From: Candidatus Raymondbacteria bacterium RIFOXYA2_FULL_49_16
GTDB taxonomy: Bacteria; Fibrobacterota; OXYB2-FULL-49-7; XYB2-FULL-49-35
Length of the DNA: 37,709 nucleotides
Reading direction: 5' to 3'
Assembly (NCBI GenBank): GCA_001789205.1
Contig: MFYT01000068.1
Location: forward strand, 1 to 37,709
Shown here one piece after another: positions 10,694 to 22,202 of this stretch. The first letter of the stretch is position 1; each line of letters begins with the position of its first letter. The position numbers were made by a program, and so were the translations under genes. The notes under the pieces are model-generated. The model ran no database searches. It was given only the letters and a program-made list of their open reading frames with translations, and was not told where the DNA came from.

Positions 10694-10933
10694 TTATTCT
10701 TCAGCGATTTTTGTCTGTATTGAGCGCAGGCGGTCACTCAGTTGCTTTGCGGTTTTTACCTTGCGCTGGACAGTGGAGAGCAGTTTTTCCTGGAAAAATG
10801 CGTATTCTTCGCGGTTTTTGTTTTTGAGGGCTTCGTCGGCGAGCTCGGCATACCCATTGAGCGTATTAAAAATGTTGTTATATTCGTGGAGAATTTTGCT
10901 TATTTCCTCAGCCATTTTTTTCCGGCTTTTCAT
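10694..10933 (-). CDS. Stand-alone histidine-kinase DHp-like helical protein
   Basis: A 79-residue, all-helical, charged protein. Residues 10-30 read like the H-box of hybrid sensor kinases (typical form: H-[DE]-[FY]-NN-x(4)-[IL]-x-GYAEL): here LHEYNNIF, then NGYAELADEAL. The second half (about 45-75) matches the second DHp helix in character. No ATP-binding domain follows and there is no sensory part, so it is only the dimerisation/phospho-acceptor hairpin. His-16 would be the acceptor. The ATG at 10933 has no clear ribosome-binding site; an in-frame ATG at 10915 is preceded by CCGGAAA and may be the real start, giving 73 residues. It lies 20 bp upstream of argF. A phosphotransfer or kinase-interacting role is inferred; a chance helical similarity cannot be excluded. 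Confidence 0.65.
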   Translation of the reverse strand: MKSRKKMAEEISKILHEYNNIFNTLNGYAELADEALKNKNREEYAFFQEKLLSTVQRKVKTAKQLSDRLRSIQTKIAEE

Positions 10934-11006
10934 GCCATAAATATAATATTCTGAACATGGGCTCTGTATATACCGTTACGAAAAATAGTATTTTATCCAG
11001 ACGCCT

Positions 11007-13771
<2,765 letters not shown>

Positions 13772-13775
<4 letters not shown>

Positions 13776-15349
13776 GGGTTGATCCAGATTGGGTTTGTCA
13801 TGCCGAAAAATACATCTTTTCCCAACCGCGATGACACTTCGGCGCGTATCCATCCGGGTCTTTCAATCGCCATTTCCTGCGCCAGGTTTTCAGATAATCC
13901 CTGGGGTTTACCGGAAAAGATCATTTTTTCCCCATGACCGATTTCACCATGGAACAGGGTTAGTGAACACAAGGCGCCAAATTCCTCCGTTGAAAGCGCA
14001 TGTACAGTCATACGTATATCTTTTCCCGTCACAATCCCGCCCATAGCAGCGTGTTGAACGCCCGCGTCAATTTGGATCGATACAAAGGGGCCGTTGGTGA
14101 CCATTGCCCTGCCTGCTTTTACCGCATCCACAATGCTCTCCCGGGAAAGCTGATTGCACGCAACAACGGTGCGTACAAAACCGAATCTGTTCTTGTTGTC
14201 TTCCCTGATGAAAAGAAAGGGAAATCCGATACGGCGGGTCCGGTTAAAGTCTCCGTGCGCATCGTTACCGCCGATAATCACTACTTTTTTTCCAGCAGAG
14301 AGCAAGGATAGCCACATTTTTTTCCCTTTAAAAAAAGCGGCGTCAATTGTTCCGTTCCAGAACTGTATAGCGGCAATATTGTCTGTAATGTCTTCCTGTT
14401 CCCAGTTGCCGCGATTGAGCAGCGTTTTCTCGAGAAACAGCCAGCCGGGACGGGGATGGGCGGCGAAAACAAGCGCATTGGGGTTCGTACCTGCCTGCTG
14501 TGAAAGTAATTCTACGGTGCTGTCCTGATTTTTCCCGCAAAAGTTTCTGCCGCTGTCACGATATCCTGGGAAAAAGGTCCCATGGTTTACCACGCCCGCG
14601 TGCACGGTTTTGTTCTTTCTGTTTCGGGCACTCACCTCCTCGCCGGGTAGCAGGACAAACGAGCTATCCGACCGGGAAATGGCCTCGTCCCGCATTGCGG
14701 CAAAAGTTTCTGTGCTGTTGTTGAAGGGATTGCGGCCATCAAGGTCGTAGCTGTGATCCAAAACACAGGCGAACGATAGGCCTTGGGCGCGCGCCAGGGG
14801 TGGTACAACCGCCAGGGGCGCGCCGTATTCCACCTCGTCATTGGTATAACGGCTGTGCATATGCATATCGCCTGACGCAAAACCGGGCAGGGTCGGCAGT
14901 TTGGTCCGCGAGACAAGAACCGTATACCCGATATGGGAGCCAAATGGCAGGTTATCATTCATGAAAAAAGACGGTTTGCCATGTATGGTATACTCTACTT
15001 TGAAATTGAGGTGTATTTTGCCTGAATAGTTCTTGGGCAGGGGCAGAGTAAACACTTGGTGCCATAAGGGGGTGCGGATGTCCGTGTGTGAAGGAAACAG
15101 ATTGTGCAAGAAAGTCCGGTTTTTTTCAGCCAGGGAGATGGTCGCGGTTATATGCCGGAGTTCGACCGGATACCGGTCCGCGTCCTTGATGAGCATAGCA
15201 ACGGGAATTTCCTGCGCAGGATTAATCCTAAAGGGTACATCGAAGAGTATTTCAGGCGCTTTGCGGAAAAGCAGTGAGAAACCGAACCTGAACCGGAAAT
15301 GGGTCTCAACGTAGGAACGGCGGTATAGGGGGAAAAGTCTCCACATCAT
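13772..15349 (-). CDS. CehA/McbA-type PHP-domain metallohydrolase
   Basis: 525 residues. The first ~150 look like a beta-rich domain (alternating hydrophobic strands, no signal peptide evident). A PHP (polymerase and histidinol phosphatase) domain follows, opened by GDMHMHSRYTND with His-163 and His-165 as metal ligands, then VLDHSYD, then a late GGNDAHGD with Asp-363 and His-365. This arrangement fits the CehA/McbA family, whose named members hydrolyse carbamate pesticide esters; the natural substrate here is unknown. The C-terminal ~110 residues form a further small beta domain. The start is one of two consecutive ATGs; no ribosome-binding site is seen. The stop overlaps acpS (ATGA). The divergent regulator at 15377 is only 27 bp away and may control it, which is inference. 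Confidence 0.85.
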
Positions 15350-15376
15350 GTTGTAAGAATAATATATTTATACGCC

Positions 15377-16384
15377 ATGCCCAGAGTAAATGAACAGGCC
15401 GAACTAAAAAAAATAGAACGGATCCTGAATATCATAGTCCAGTTAAGCGCCCCGCATGGTACGTTCACCATCGATGGTCTTGCCGATGCGTTTTACGTGG
15501 ACCGCCGGACAATCATGCGGGACCTTTCCCAGCTGGCGGCTCTTGGGTTCAGACTCAAGAAAAAAACAGGTATCATTGATAAAAAGCGTATTTTGAGGTT
15601 CGATCAGGTCGCAAGTCCTCTGGCCGCTCCATTAGGGTTTACGGAAGACGAACTTGTCTCGTTGTATCTTACCAGAGAAATTTACACGGTCCTCAAGGGA
15701 TCGCATTTCGAGAAGGCCGCGGAAAGCGCGATCCGGAAGATCGAGGGACTATTCGGCGAGGAGACTGCCGCCAGACTCAGGGATACGGTCAAGGTGAAGA
15801 CTGGTCCGATAAGAAACTACCGGAATCACAGCGTGGTCATCCGTACCGTGACCGAGGCGGCCATCAACCGCAAGAAAATGCGTATTGGGTATTCTTCCGC
15901 CTCGTCACGGAAACACGATGTCTTTATCATTCATCCTTATACGCTGCTTTTTTATGCCAACAGTCTTTATGTCATCGGATATAGCGAAAAGCATCGCGAG
16001 GTCCGTACCTTTGCGCTTGAACGGATCGGACAAGCGCAGTCCTGCGCCGAACCGTTCACCATATGCAGGGACTATAACGAGGACTCCTATTTCGATCCTT
16101 TTTTCGGCATTCATACCGGTGAAAAAGAAACCGTAAAATTGTGGGTTGGACCTGAATATAAAAATAGAATTAAAAACAAGATTCTCCATCCTTCCCAGAG
16201 GAGTGTTTATCCGCGTGACGGTTCCATGGAGATTACCCTGACTATTGCTGGAAAACAGGATCTGTTCAAATGGATTCTTTCACAGGCTGGCGCCGTTAAG
16301 TTGCTCGAACCTCAATCCTGGGCAAAGGAATTGTATCATAAGGCCTCTGAAATCATGCGTTTGCATGCCTCTGCGACGATTTAG
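15377..16384 (+). CDS. WYL-domain transcriptional regulator with N-terminal helix-turn-helix
   Basis: A 335-residue DNA-binding protein. Residues ~10-65 form a DeoR/HTH_11-like winged helix (FTIDGLADAFYVDRRTIMRDLSQLAALG). Residues ~155-225 are a WYL domain with HPYTLLFYANSLYVIGY followed by REVRTFALERI, the ligand-sensing fold that in other bacteria binds nucleotides or nucleic acids. The remaining ~110 residues fit the C-terminal WCX extension. WYL regulators often control DNA-repair or defence genes, but the nearest target here is the divergent PHP hydrolase 27 bp away. The AT-rich intergenic strip (TATAAA- and TATATT-like on the minus strand) has no clear ribosome-binding site for either gene, so one or both messages may be leaderless. 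It is followed by the terminator at 16441. Confidence 0.9.
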   Translation: MPRVNEQAELKKIERILNIIVQLSAPHGTFTIDGLADAFYVDRRTIMRDLSQLAALGFRLKKKTGIIDKKRILRFDQVASPLAAPLGFTEDELVSLYLTREIYTVLKGSHFEKAAESAIRKIEGLFGEETAARLRDTVKVKTGPIRNYRNHSVVIRTVTEAAINRKKMRIGYSSASSRKHDVFIIHPYTLLFYANSLYVIGYSEKHREVRTFALERIGQAQSCAEPFTICRDYNEDSYFDPFFGIHTGEKETVKLWVGPEYKNRIKNKILHPSQRSVYPRDGSMEITLTIAGKQDLFKWILSQAGAVKLLEPQSWAKELYHKASEIMRLHASATI

Positions 16385-16440
16385 CCATTGTATTCCTGCT
16401 AATACATAAGTTATATTTATTAAATTATTTTTACGAGCTC

Positions 16441-16465
16441 AAATGGGCCGGTTGGCCCATTTTTT
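16441..16465 (+). terminator. Rho-independent terminator or attenuator before rimP
   Basis: A perfect 9-bp stem, AAATGGGCC (16441-16449) with GGCCCATTT (16454-16462), closed by the loop GGTT and running into a T tract (16460-16465). It sits 56 bp after the WYL gene and 31 bp before rimP. It overlaps the ATG of the longest rimP reading frame (16443), one reason for choosing the later rimP start. If the operon promoter lies downstream of 16465 it is an ordinary terminator; if it lies in the AT-rich strip at 16385-16440, the hairpin is an attenuator in the rimP-nusA leader. Confidence 0.85.
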
Positions 16466-16496
16466 ATATAAGCTGGATTTTTGGAGCAAAAGAAAA

Positions 16497-16949
16497 ATGG
16501 CGGATATCAGGGAAACAGTCAAAGAGATCGCGGAACAGGTGGTCAAGGGCAGGAACCTGGACCTTGTCGATATTGATGTCCATGCATCGTCTAAAAAGCC
16601 CCTCATTCGCGTATATATCGACAAGGAGGGCGGCGTCACAGTCAAAGATTGCGCCGACGTTTCCCACGAGCTTTCTGTCAACTTTTATGTCGATGAGTCG
16701 GTTCCCGAGGATTTCACCATCGAAGTTTCGTCGCCGGGAATAGAACGGCCCCTGACAACCGACCGGGATTTTTCACGGAATACCGGCCGCATGCTCGAAG
16801 TGCTTTACCGGAAAGAGGGTGCGACCGCCTCTCTTACTGGAACACTGGTCCAGTCCGGCGCCGCCGAGATTGTATTGCGGACAGGCAGTAGTGAACACCG
16901 TATTAACCGTCTGGATATCGTGAAGGCAAAACAGCATATATCGTTTTAA
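16497..16949 (+). CDS. rimP: Ribosome maturation factor RimP
   Basis: Helps assemble the 30S ribosomal subunit. The 150-residue product has the N-terminal alpha/beta domain (LVDIDVHASSKKPLIRVYIDKEGGVTVKDCADVSHEL), the signature VSSPGIERPL, and a C-terminal Sm-like barrel. The start at ATG 16497 is preferred over an in-frame ATG at 16443 because GGAG at 16483-16486 is well placed, the RimP family begins near this point, and the earlier ATG lies in the terminator stem. First gene of the rimP-nusA-infB-rbfA operon, an order conserved widely in bacteria. Confidence 0.96.
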   Translation: MADIRETVKEIAEQVVKGRNLDLVDIDVHASSKKPLIRVYIDKEGGVTVKDCADVSHELSVNFYVDESVPEDFTIEVSSPGIERPLTTDRDFSRNTGRMLEVLYRKEGATASLTGTLVQSGAAEIVLRTGSSEHRINRLDIVKAKQHISF

Positions 16950-16976
16950 CCGTACATACACAGGAGGAGCAGGATT

Positions 16977-18119
16977 ATGACGTTCGAGATCAATGAACTC
17001 ATCCAGCAGATATCAAAGGAAAAAAACATTTCCCAGCATATTGTGGAAGAGACCATTAAAAGCGCCTTTGCCACGGCGGCCAAGAAATACCTTGGGCTCG
17101 ATAAGTTTATCGACGTCAAGATCAACCGTCAGACCGGTGAAATCGACGTTGCGCTGGTGGTCGACGTTGTCGAACAGATCAACGAGGAAAAGGCGGAGCA
17201 TGAGGTGCTTTTGGCCGAGGCGCAGCAGATTGAACCTGACGTGCAAATAGGCGACCGTCTCATGCGCGAGATTACACTCGATGAATTCGGCCGTAATATC
17301 ATCCTTTCGATCAAACAGATGGTGGTGCAGCGTATACGCGATCTCGAACGCCAGAAGGTCTTTGAGGACTACAAGGACCGGGTCGGCGAACTGATTACCG
17401 GCAGCGTCCAGCAGGTTGACCGTGGCATCATTCTGGTAAATCTGGGCCGTACCGAAGCCATCATTCCGCTCAAGGAACAGATACGGGGAGAAAAATACCG
17501 TCAGGGTGACACTATCCGCGCCTACATTCTCGAAGTTGACGAGGGAAGCTCCGGTGCACAGGTCATTCTCTCACGCACTCATCCTAGTTTCCTGATCAAA
17601 CTCTTCGAACTCGAGGTCCCAGAAATATACGACAAAATTGTGGAGATCAAAGGCGTTGCCCGCGATCCGGGCAAACGGGCCAAAATCGCCGTCTATTCCA
17701 AGGACGAGCGCATCGATCCAGTAGGATCATGCGTAGGCATGAAGGGAAACCGGGTACAGGCGATAGTGCGTGAGCTTAATAATGAGCGCATCGACATTAT
17801 TCACTGGCACGAGAACGTCGATGTGTACCTGCGCCGTTGCTTCCACCCGAGCGAAATCAAGAAGTTGTTCTATGTTGGAGACGAGAAGGTCGTGGTCATT
17901 GTCAGACAGGACGATCTTGCCCAAGCCATCGGCAAGGGCGGCCAGAACGTCCGGCTGGCAAGCAAGCTCATCAAGAAACAACTAGATGTCTTTGGCGGTG
18001 ACGATTTCGAAAAAATGACCGACGATGAAAAAGACGCTGTACTCACAAGCGGGATGGGTGCGTCGGACAAGGAAGAAGAGATTGAGGTGGTTGTCGAGGA
18101 CGATTCGACTGAAGCATAA
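16977..18119 (+). CDS. nusA: Transcription termination/antitermination factor NusA
   Basis: Binds RNA polymerase and nascent RNA, and modulates pausing, termination and antitermination. At 380 residues it lacks the C-terminal acidic repeats of E. coli NusA. The N-terminal polymerase-binding domain covers about 1-130, an S1 domain about 135-200 (GSVQQVDRGIILVNLGRTEAIIP), and two KH domains follow with GMKGNRV at 254-260 and IGKGGQNVRLA at 318-328. A short acidic tail ends the protein. AGGAGGAGC just upstream is one of the best ribosome-binding sites in the window. The hairpin upstream of rimP would be a natural target if NusA controls its own operon; that is inferred from NusA biology, not shown here. 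Confidence 0.97.
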   Translation: MTFEINELIQQISKEKNISQHIVEETIKSAFATAAKKYLGLDKFIDVKINRQTGEIDVALVVDVVEQINEEKAEHEVLLAEAQQIEPDVQIGDRLMREITLDEFGRNIILSIKQMVVQRIRDLERQKVFEDYKDRVGELITGSVQQVDRGIILVNLGRTEAIIPLKEQIRGEKYRQGDTIRAYILEVDEGSSGAQVILSRTHPSFLIKLFELEVPEIYDKIVEIKGVARDPGKRAKIAVYSKDERIDPVGSCVGMKGNRVQAIVRELNNERIDIIHWHENVDVYLRRCFHPSEIKKLFYVGDEKVVVIVRQDDLAQAIGKGGQNVRLASKLIKKQLDVFGGDDFEKMTDDEKDAVLTSGMGASDKEEEIEVVVEDDSTEA

Positions 18120-18132
18120 AGGAATACCAGTT

Positions 18133-20892
18133 ATGGCAGTGAAGAAAAAGACGGCGAAGGCGGAACCCGCTGAAAAAAAGGAACCGGCCAAGAAAAAAAC
18201 GGTGCAAAAGACCGTGAAGAAAGGTGCGGCCAAACCGGCGGATATTTCCACCGCCCAAAGCCCTCCTCCAGCGGAAATTGAGCTGAACGAGGAAGAATTA
18301 TTGCTCGCTGAGAAAGATATATTCGGTTCTTTTGGGTCGCCCTCGTCGCCGGTCGTGGCAGCGCCCAAAAGAGGTATCATAAAGAGAAGTTCCGTGGCCA
18401 GGAAGGATGAGACCGCTGGCGTTCCCGTGTTGGGGAAACGGGTACTGGATGAAAAAAAAATCACCATTATCCGGAAGGAAACACTGGCAAAGGCCAAGGA
18501 AGAGGAAGAAAAACACGAGGCGGAACTGGCCGCCGCACCGCAACCGCAAGAGGTAAAAGAAGAGAAAATGTCCGCGGCTTACAAAGTGGGCGGGCGTGAA
18601 AAACCCGATGACAAGGCCGAGGCGGTCAGGCGTCATATATTCGAGTTGAAAGAGCAAGAAAAAAAGAAGAAGGAACGCGAGGAAAAACAGAAAAAACACG
18701 AGGAAAAGAAAGAAGAACGGTTTGAGGTAAAACAGCAAGCGCCATTCGAGAAGGCCATTGTCGTTATCCGCGAGGATGAACCAGGAACTGGTCCCAAGGC
18801 GGTCTCGTATAAGGAATTCGACGCGTCCGCGGTCGTGGACGATGCCGACAAGTACGAGGAGGTTGAACAGGTGGTCGAAGAGGTGATCGAGGAGGTGGAA
18901 TACGAGGAGGAAGCCGTACGTACCCCCATCACCGCGCCAAAAAAGAAATCCGAGGATGAATACCGGTCCGAATTCGGCGGCCAGAAACGGCGGCGCAGGA
19001 AGAAAAAGAAAAAACAACAGGTTGATATTCTTGCCACCAAAGACGCGGTGAAGCGCACCCTTGCCCAGATCAATGTAGAGAGCACGGCGTCGCGGAAAAG
19101 ATACAAGAAGGCTGGCGAATCGGGTGAGGGGGAAGTCGAAGAGACCAATGTCGTGAAGGTCAGCGAATTCATGTCCGTGGCTGAGATCGCGGGGGTCCTC
19201 AACGTAAAACCGGCGGACATTATAGCCGCGTGCATGAAGTTGGGTCTCATGGTCGCCATAAATCACCGGCTCGATTTCGACACTGTCGCGGCGGTTGTCG
19301 ATGAATTCGGCTTCAAGGCAGAACTCATGGAAGAATACGCCGAAGACACCATTGTTCAGGAGAAGGACGATCCGGCCGACCTTGTCAAACGTCCTCCCGT
19401 GGTCACGGTGATGGGCCATGTTGACCATGGAAAAACTTCCTTACTCGACTTTATCCGGAAAACCAATGTTGTTGGGGGAGAATCGGGCGGCATTACCCAG
19501 CACATCGGCGCGTATCGGGTTCTCACCCGCCACGGATATGTCACTTTTCTCGACACTCCTGGCCATGAGGCCTTTGCCACAATGCGCGCACGGGGTGCAC
19601 GCGTCACCGACTTGGTAGTGCTTGTGGTTGCGGCCGATAGCAATGTGATGCCCCAGACAATCGAATCAATCGACCATGCCAAGGCGGCGGGGGTCAAAAT
19701 CATCGTTGCTATAAACAAGATGGACCTGCCCACGGCAAATCCCCAGCAGATCAAGAACCAGCTTGCGCAGCACGGGGTCATTGTTGAGGATTTTGGCGGC
19801 GCGACAGTCGCGGTTGAAATATCGTGCAAGACCGGGCAGAACATTGAGAAACTACTCGACATGCTCGCCCTCGAGTCAGATCTGCTCGAACTCAAGGCCA
19901 ATCCGAAGAGGAAGGCGCTGGGTACCATCATCGAATCGCGTCTCGACAGTCAGTTGGGCGTGGTGGTCAGCCTCCTTGTCAATAATGGCACCCTGCACAG
20001 AGGCGACAATTTTGTCACTGGATCGCAGTACGGCCGTGTCAAGGTTATGACCGACGAACATGGCGTGCGTATCGACGAATCCGGGCCGTGCACCCCGGTA
20101 CAGGTGCTGGGCCTCAACGGTGTGCCGCGCGCGGGAGACAACTTCACTGTTGTCGAGAGCGAACAGGACGCGCGCGAGATAGCGCTCAAGCGAAGCCAGG
20201 CAGAAAAGGAGCGCGAGCGCCGGCGCATCAAACACATGTCCCTCGATGAACTATACGACGAAATCAAGATCGGCGGGGTACGTGACGTTAATCTCATCAT
20301 CAAAGGTGACGTTGACGGATCGGTCGAGGCCCTGTCTGGAGCGCTGCAGAACCTTTCTACGGACAAAATCAAGATCAGCATTGTCCACAAGAGCGTAGGC
20401 GCCATTAAAGAGAGCGATATTCAGCTTGCCGCGGCCACCAACGCGGTCATTATCGGCTTTCATGTCTATCCTAATAGCAAGGTGCGTGAACTCGCCCAGT
20501 CCGAAGGTGTTGATCTGCGCGTCTACCGGATCATCTACGAGGCGGTTGAGGAGATGGAGAAGGCCTTGAAGGGTATGCTTGAACCCACGATCAGGGAAGT
20601 GGTCACCGGTGAAGCCGAAGTCCGCGACCTGTTCAAAATATCGAACGTGGGTGTCATTGCTGGAACGTCCGTGACAACCGGTGTTGTCAAACGGAACAGT
20701 ATGGCCCGAATTTTGCGCGACAGCAAGGTGGTGTTTGAGACTAAGATTGTTTCGCTCAAGCGGCTTAAGGACGATGCGTCTGAAGTCAAGGCTGGTTTCG
20801 AGTGTGGCATTGGCCTCGATGGATTCAACGATCTCAAAGTCGGCGATTTTATTCAGACTTTTGAGTCGCAGCGGATACCGCAGCAGGAATAG
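18133..20892 (+). CDS. infB: Translation initiation factor IF-2
   Basis: GTPase that brings initiator tRNA to the 30S subunit. The start is ATG 18133 (MAVKKKTAK); the frame is open upstream to 18025 but that would overlap nusA deeply, and GGA at 18121-18123 fits the later ATG. The product has 919 residues. About 1-330 is a low-complexity Lys/Glu/Ala region, with a KKRRRKKKKK-type basic patch near 290. An IF2_N domain follows near 340-395. The G domain starts with GHVDHGKT at 428-435, then DTPGHE and NKMDLP. The beta-barrel and C-terminal initiator-tRNA domains complete it. The TAG stop is immediately followed by the rbfA ATG. Confidence 0.97.
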   Translation: MAVKKKTAKAEPAEKKEPAKKKTVQKTVKKGAAKPADISTAQSPPPAEIELNEEELLLAEKDIFGSFGSPSSPVVAAPKRGIIKRSSVARKDETAGVPVLGKRVLDEKKITIIRKETLAKAKEEEEKHEAELAAAPQPQEVKEEKMSAAYKVGGREKPDDKAEAVRRHIFELKEQEKKKKEREEKQKKHEEKKEERFEVKQQAPFEKAIVVIREDEPGTGPKAVSYKEFDASAVVDDADKYEEVEQVVEEVIEEVEYEEEAVRTPITAPKKKSEDEYRSEFGGQKRRRRKKKKKQQVDILATKDAVKRTLAQINVESTASRKRYKKAGESGEGEVEETNVVKVSEFMSVAEIAGVLNVKPADIIAACMKLGLMVAINHRLDFDTVAAVVDEFGFKAELMEEYAEDTIVQEKDDPADLVKRPPVVTVMGHVDHGKTSLLDFIRKTNVVGGESGGITQHIGAYRVLTRHGYVTFLDTPGHEAFATMRARGARVTDLVVLVVAADSNVMPQTIESIDHAKAAGVKIIVAINKMDLPTANPQQIKNQLAQHGVIVEDFGGATVAVEISCKTGQNIEKLLDMLALESDLLELKANPKRKALGTIIESRLDSQLGVVVSLLVNNGTLHRGDNFVTGSQYGRVKVMTDEHGVRIDESGPCTPVQVLGLNGVPRAGDNFTVVESEQDAREIALKRSQAEKERERRRIKHMSLDELYDEIKIGGVRDVNLIIKGDVDGSVEALSGALQNLSTDKIKISIVHKSVGAIKESDIQLAAATNAVIIGFHVYPNSKVRELAQSEGVDLRVYRIIYEAVEEMEKALKGMLEPTIREVVTGEAEVRDLFKISNVGVIAGTSVTTGVVKRNSMARILRDSKVVFETKIVSLKRLKDDASEVKAGFECGIGLDGFNDLKVGDFIQTFESQRIPQQE

Positions 20893-21234
20893 ATGAAGTC
20901 AAAGCGAATCGGCAGAATCGAAGACCTCCTGGTCCAGGAAACGAGCAGCGTCATTATGAACCGGCTCAAGGACCCGCGCATTGGCATGGTAACCATTGTC
21001 GCTGCTGATGTTTCTCCCGACATACAGAACGCCATTATTTACTACAGCGTCATGGGCGGAGAACGGGAAAAGGAACAGGCTGCCGCGGGTCTTGCCCATG
21101 CAGCATCCTTTATTCGCAGGGAGCTGGCGCAGGTATTAACCATCAAAAGCATGCCCCGGTTACAGTTTGTCTTCGACGGGTCTGCGGAACATGCCGAACG
21201 GCTCGACATGCTTATCAAGGGCCTTTCCGCATGA
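20893..21234 (+). CDS. rbfA: Ribosome-binding factor A
   Basis: Acts in late 16S rRNA processing and 30S maturation. The 113-residue protein has the KH-like RbfA pattern: RIGRIEDLLVQETSSVIMNR at the start, DPRIGMVTIVAADVSPD in the middle, FIRRELAQVLTIKSMPRLQF near the end. It starts directly after the infB stop, with AGGAA inside the infB end as ribosome-binding site, and its stop overlaps the next ATG by 4 bp (ATGA), so translation of the following gene is coupled to it. Confidence 0.95.
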   Translation: MKSKRIGRIEDLLVQETSSVIMNRLKDPRIGMVTIVAADVSPDIQNAIIYYSVMGGEREKEQAAAGLAHAASFIRRELAQVLTIKSMPRLQFVFDGSAEHAERLDMLIKGLSA

Positions 21235-22202
21235 AAACCGCTGGTGTGTCCCGGGGTATCGCGCGCGGCAAGAGGTTCGTGGTATCGACCCATGTCAACC
21301 CTGATGCCGATGGGGTTGGAGCATGCGTTGCCTTGTGCTGGATGCTCCGGAAAATGGGCAAGAGCGCCCAATTGGTCATTATCGAGAAACTTCCCCGCAA
21401 CCTTTCTTTTATAGAAAAAATATTTCCCGTGGCGCGCTCATTTACGAATGCTTTCCAGAACGCAGATACCTTTGTCGTCATCGATTCGTCCCGCATAGAA
21501 CGCACTGGTGTGACGCAGGCGCCCAAAGGTCTTTCAATCATCAATATCGACCATCATCGTGATAACAGCCGTTTTGGAGACTACAACTGGGTCGATCCCT
21601 GCGCTCCAGCCACCGCGGAGATGGTGTATTCGCTCATTTCCCATTACGGATTCAAACCGGAAAAGAAAATCGCTGAGGTGCTTTATGCCGGTATTCTTGT
21701 AGACACTGGCGGTTTTAAGTTTTCTAACACACAGACCCGCGTATTTTCCGTGTGCGCTCGGTTGGCGGCGTGCGGTATCGATTGCCACCAGCTCTACCGC
21801 ACGGTCTTCCTCGATAAAAGCAATGGCCGGATACGGCTCGAAGGTCTCCTGCTTAGCGAAGCCGTTTTTCTGCGCAACGGCCGCATATGTGTTATGACCA
21901 TCGGTGCGCGTGAACTTCAGCGCACCGGCGCCCGCGATTCAGATCTCGAGGGCATATCAAACCTCACCATGGCCCTTATGAGCGTCAGAATCGGCATACT
22001 GTTTTTTAGAAACAATGATTCTGTCAAAATTTGCTTCAGATCAGACGGTTCATACGACATTGGCGAGTTGGCCGGATCTTTCGGCGGTGGCGGTCACGCT
22101 GCTGCCGCAGGGTGCACGCTCGAAGGACACTGGACAGACGTACGCAGAAAAGTATTGCGAGGCGCCGTGACGCTACTCACAAAAAGAGGAAAATCTTCAT
22201 GA
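21231..22202 (+). CDS. nrnA: DHH-family nanoRNase / pAp phosphatase
   Basis: A 323-residue DHH/DHHA1 phosphoesterase of the NrnA type, which degrades 2-5-nt RNAs and often 3'-phosphoadenosine 5'-phosphate. Metal ligands are visible in HVNPDADGVG at 21-30, VVIDSS near 82-87 and DHH at 107-109. The C-terminal DHHA1 domain has the GGGGHAAAAG substrate-binding loop around 285-294. Its location between rbfA and truB is a common arrangement in bacteria and supports the NrnA call over RecJ, which is much longer. Overlaps both neighbours by 4 bp. Confidence 0.93.
   Translation: MKTAGVSRGIARGKRFVVSTHVNPDADGVGACVALCWMLRKMGKSAQLVIIEKLPRNLSFIEKIFPVARSFTNAFQNADTFVVIDSSRIERTGVTQAPKGLSIINIDHHRDNSRFGDYNWVDPCAPATAEMVYSLISHYGFKPEKKIAEVLYAGILVDTGGFKFSNTQTRVFSVCARLAACGIDCHQLYRTVFLDKSNGRIRLEGLLLSEAVFLRNGRICVMTIGARELQRTGARDSDLEGISNLTMALMSVRIGILFFRNNDSVKICFRSDGSYDIGELAGSFGGGGHAAAAGCTLEGHWTDVRRKVLRGAVTLLTKRGKSS

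Noticed and set aside
16443-16496. N-terminal extension of RimP from the first ATG
   Set aside because: The ATG sits in the terminator stem, there is no ribosome-binding site, and RimP homologues begin at the later Met.
18298-19428. Long minus-strand open frame (376 codons) opposite infB
   Set aside because: It lies entirely inside the low-complexity Lys/Glu part and G domain of infB; its product is a Phe/Leu-rich mirror of GAA/AAG codons with no family features.
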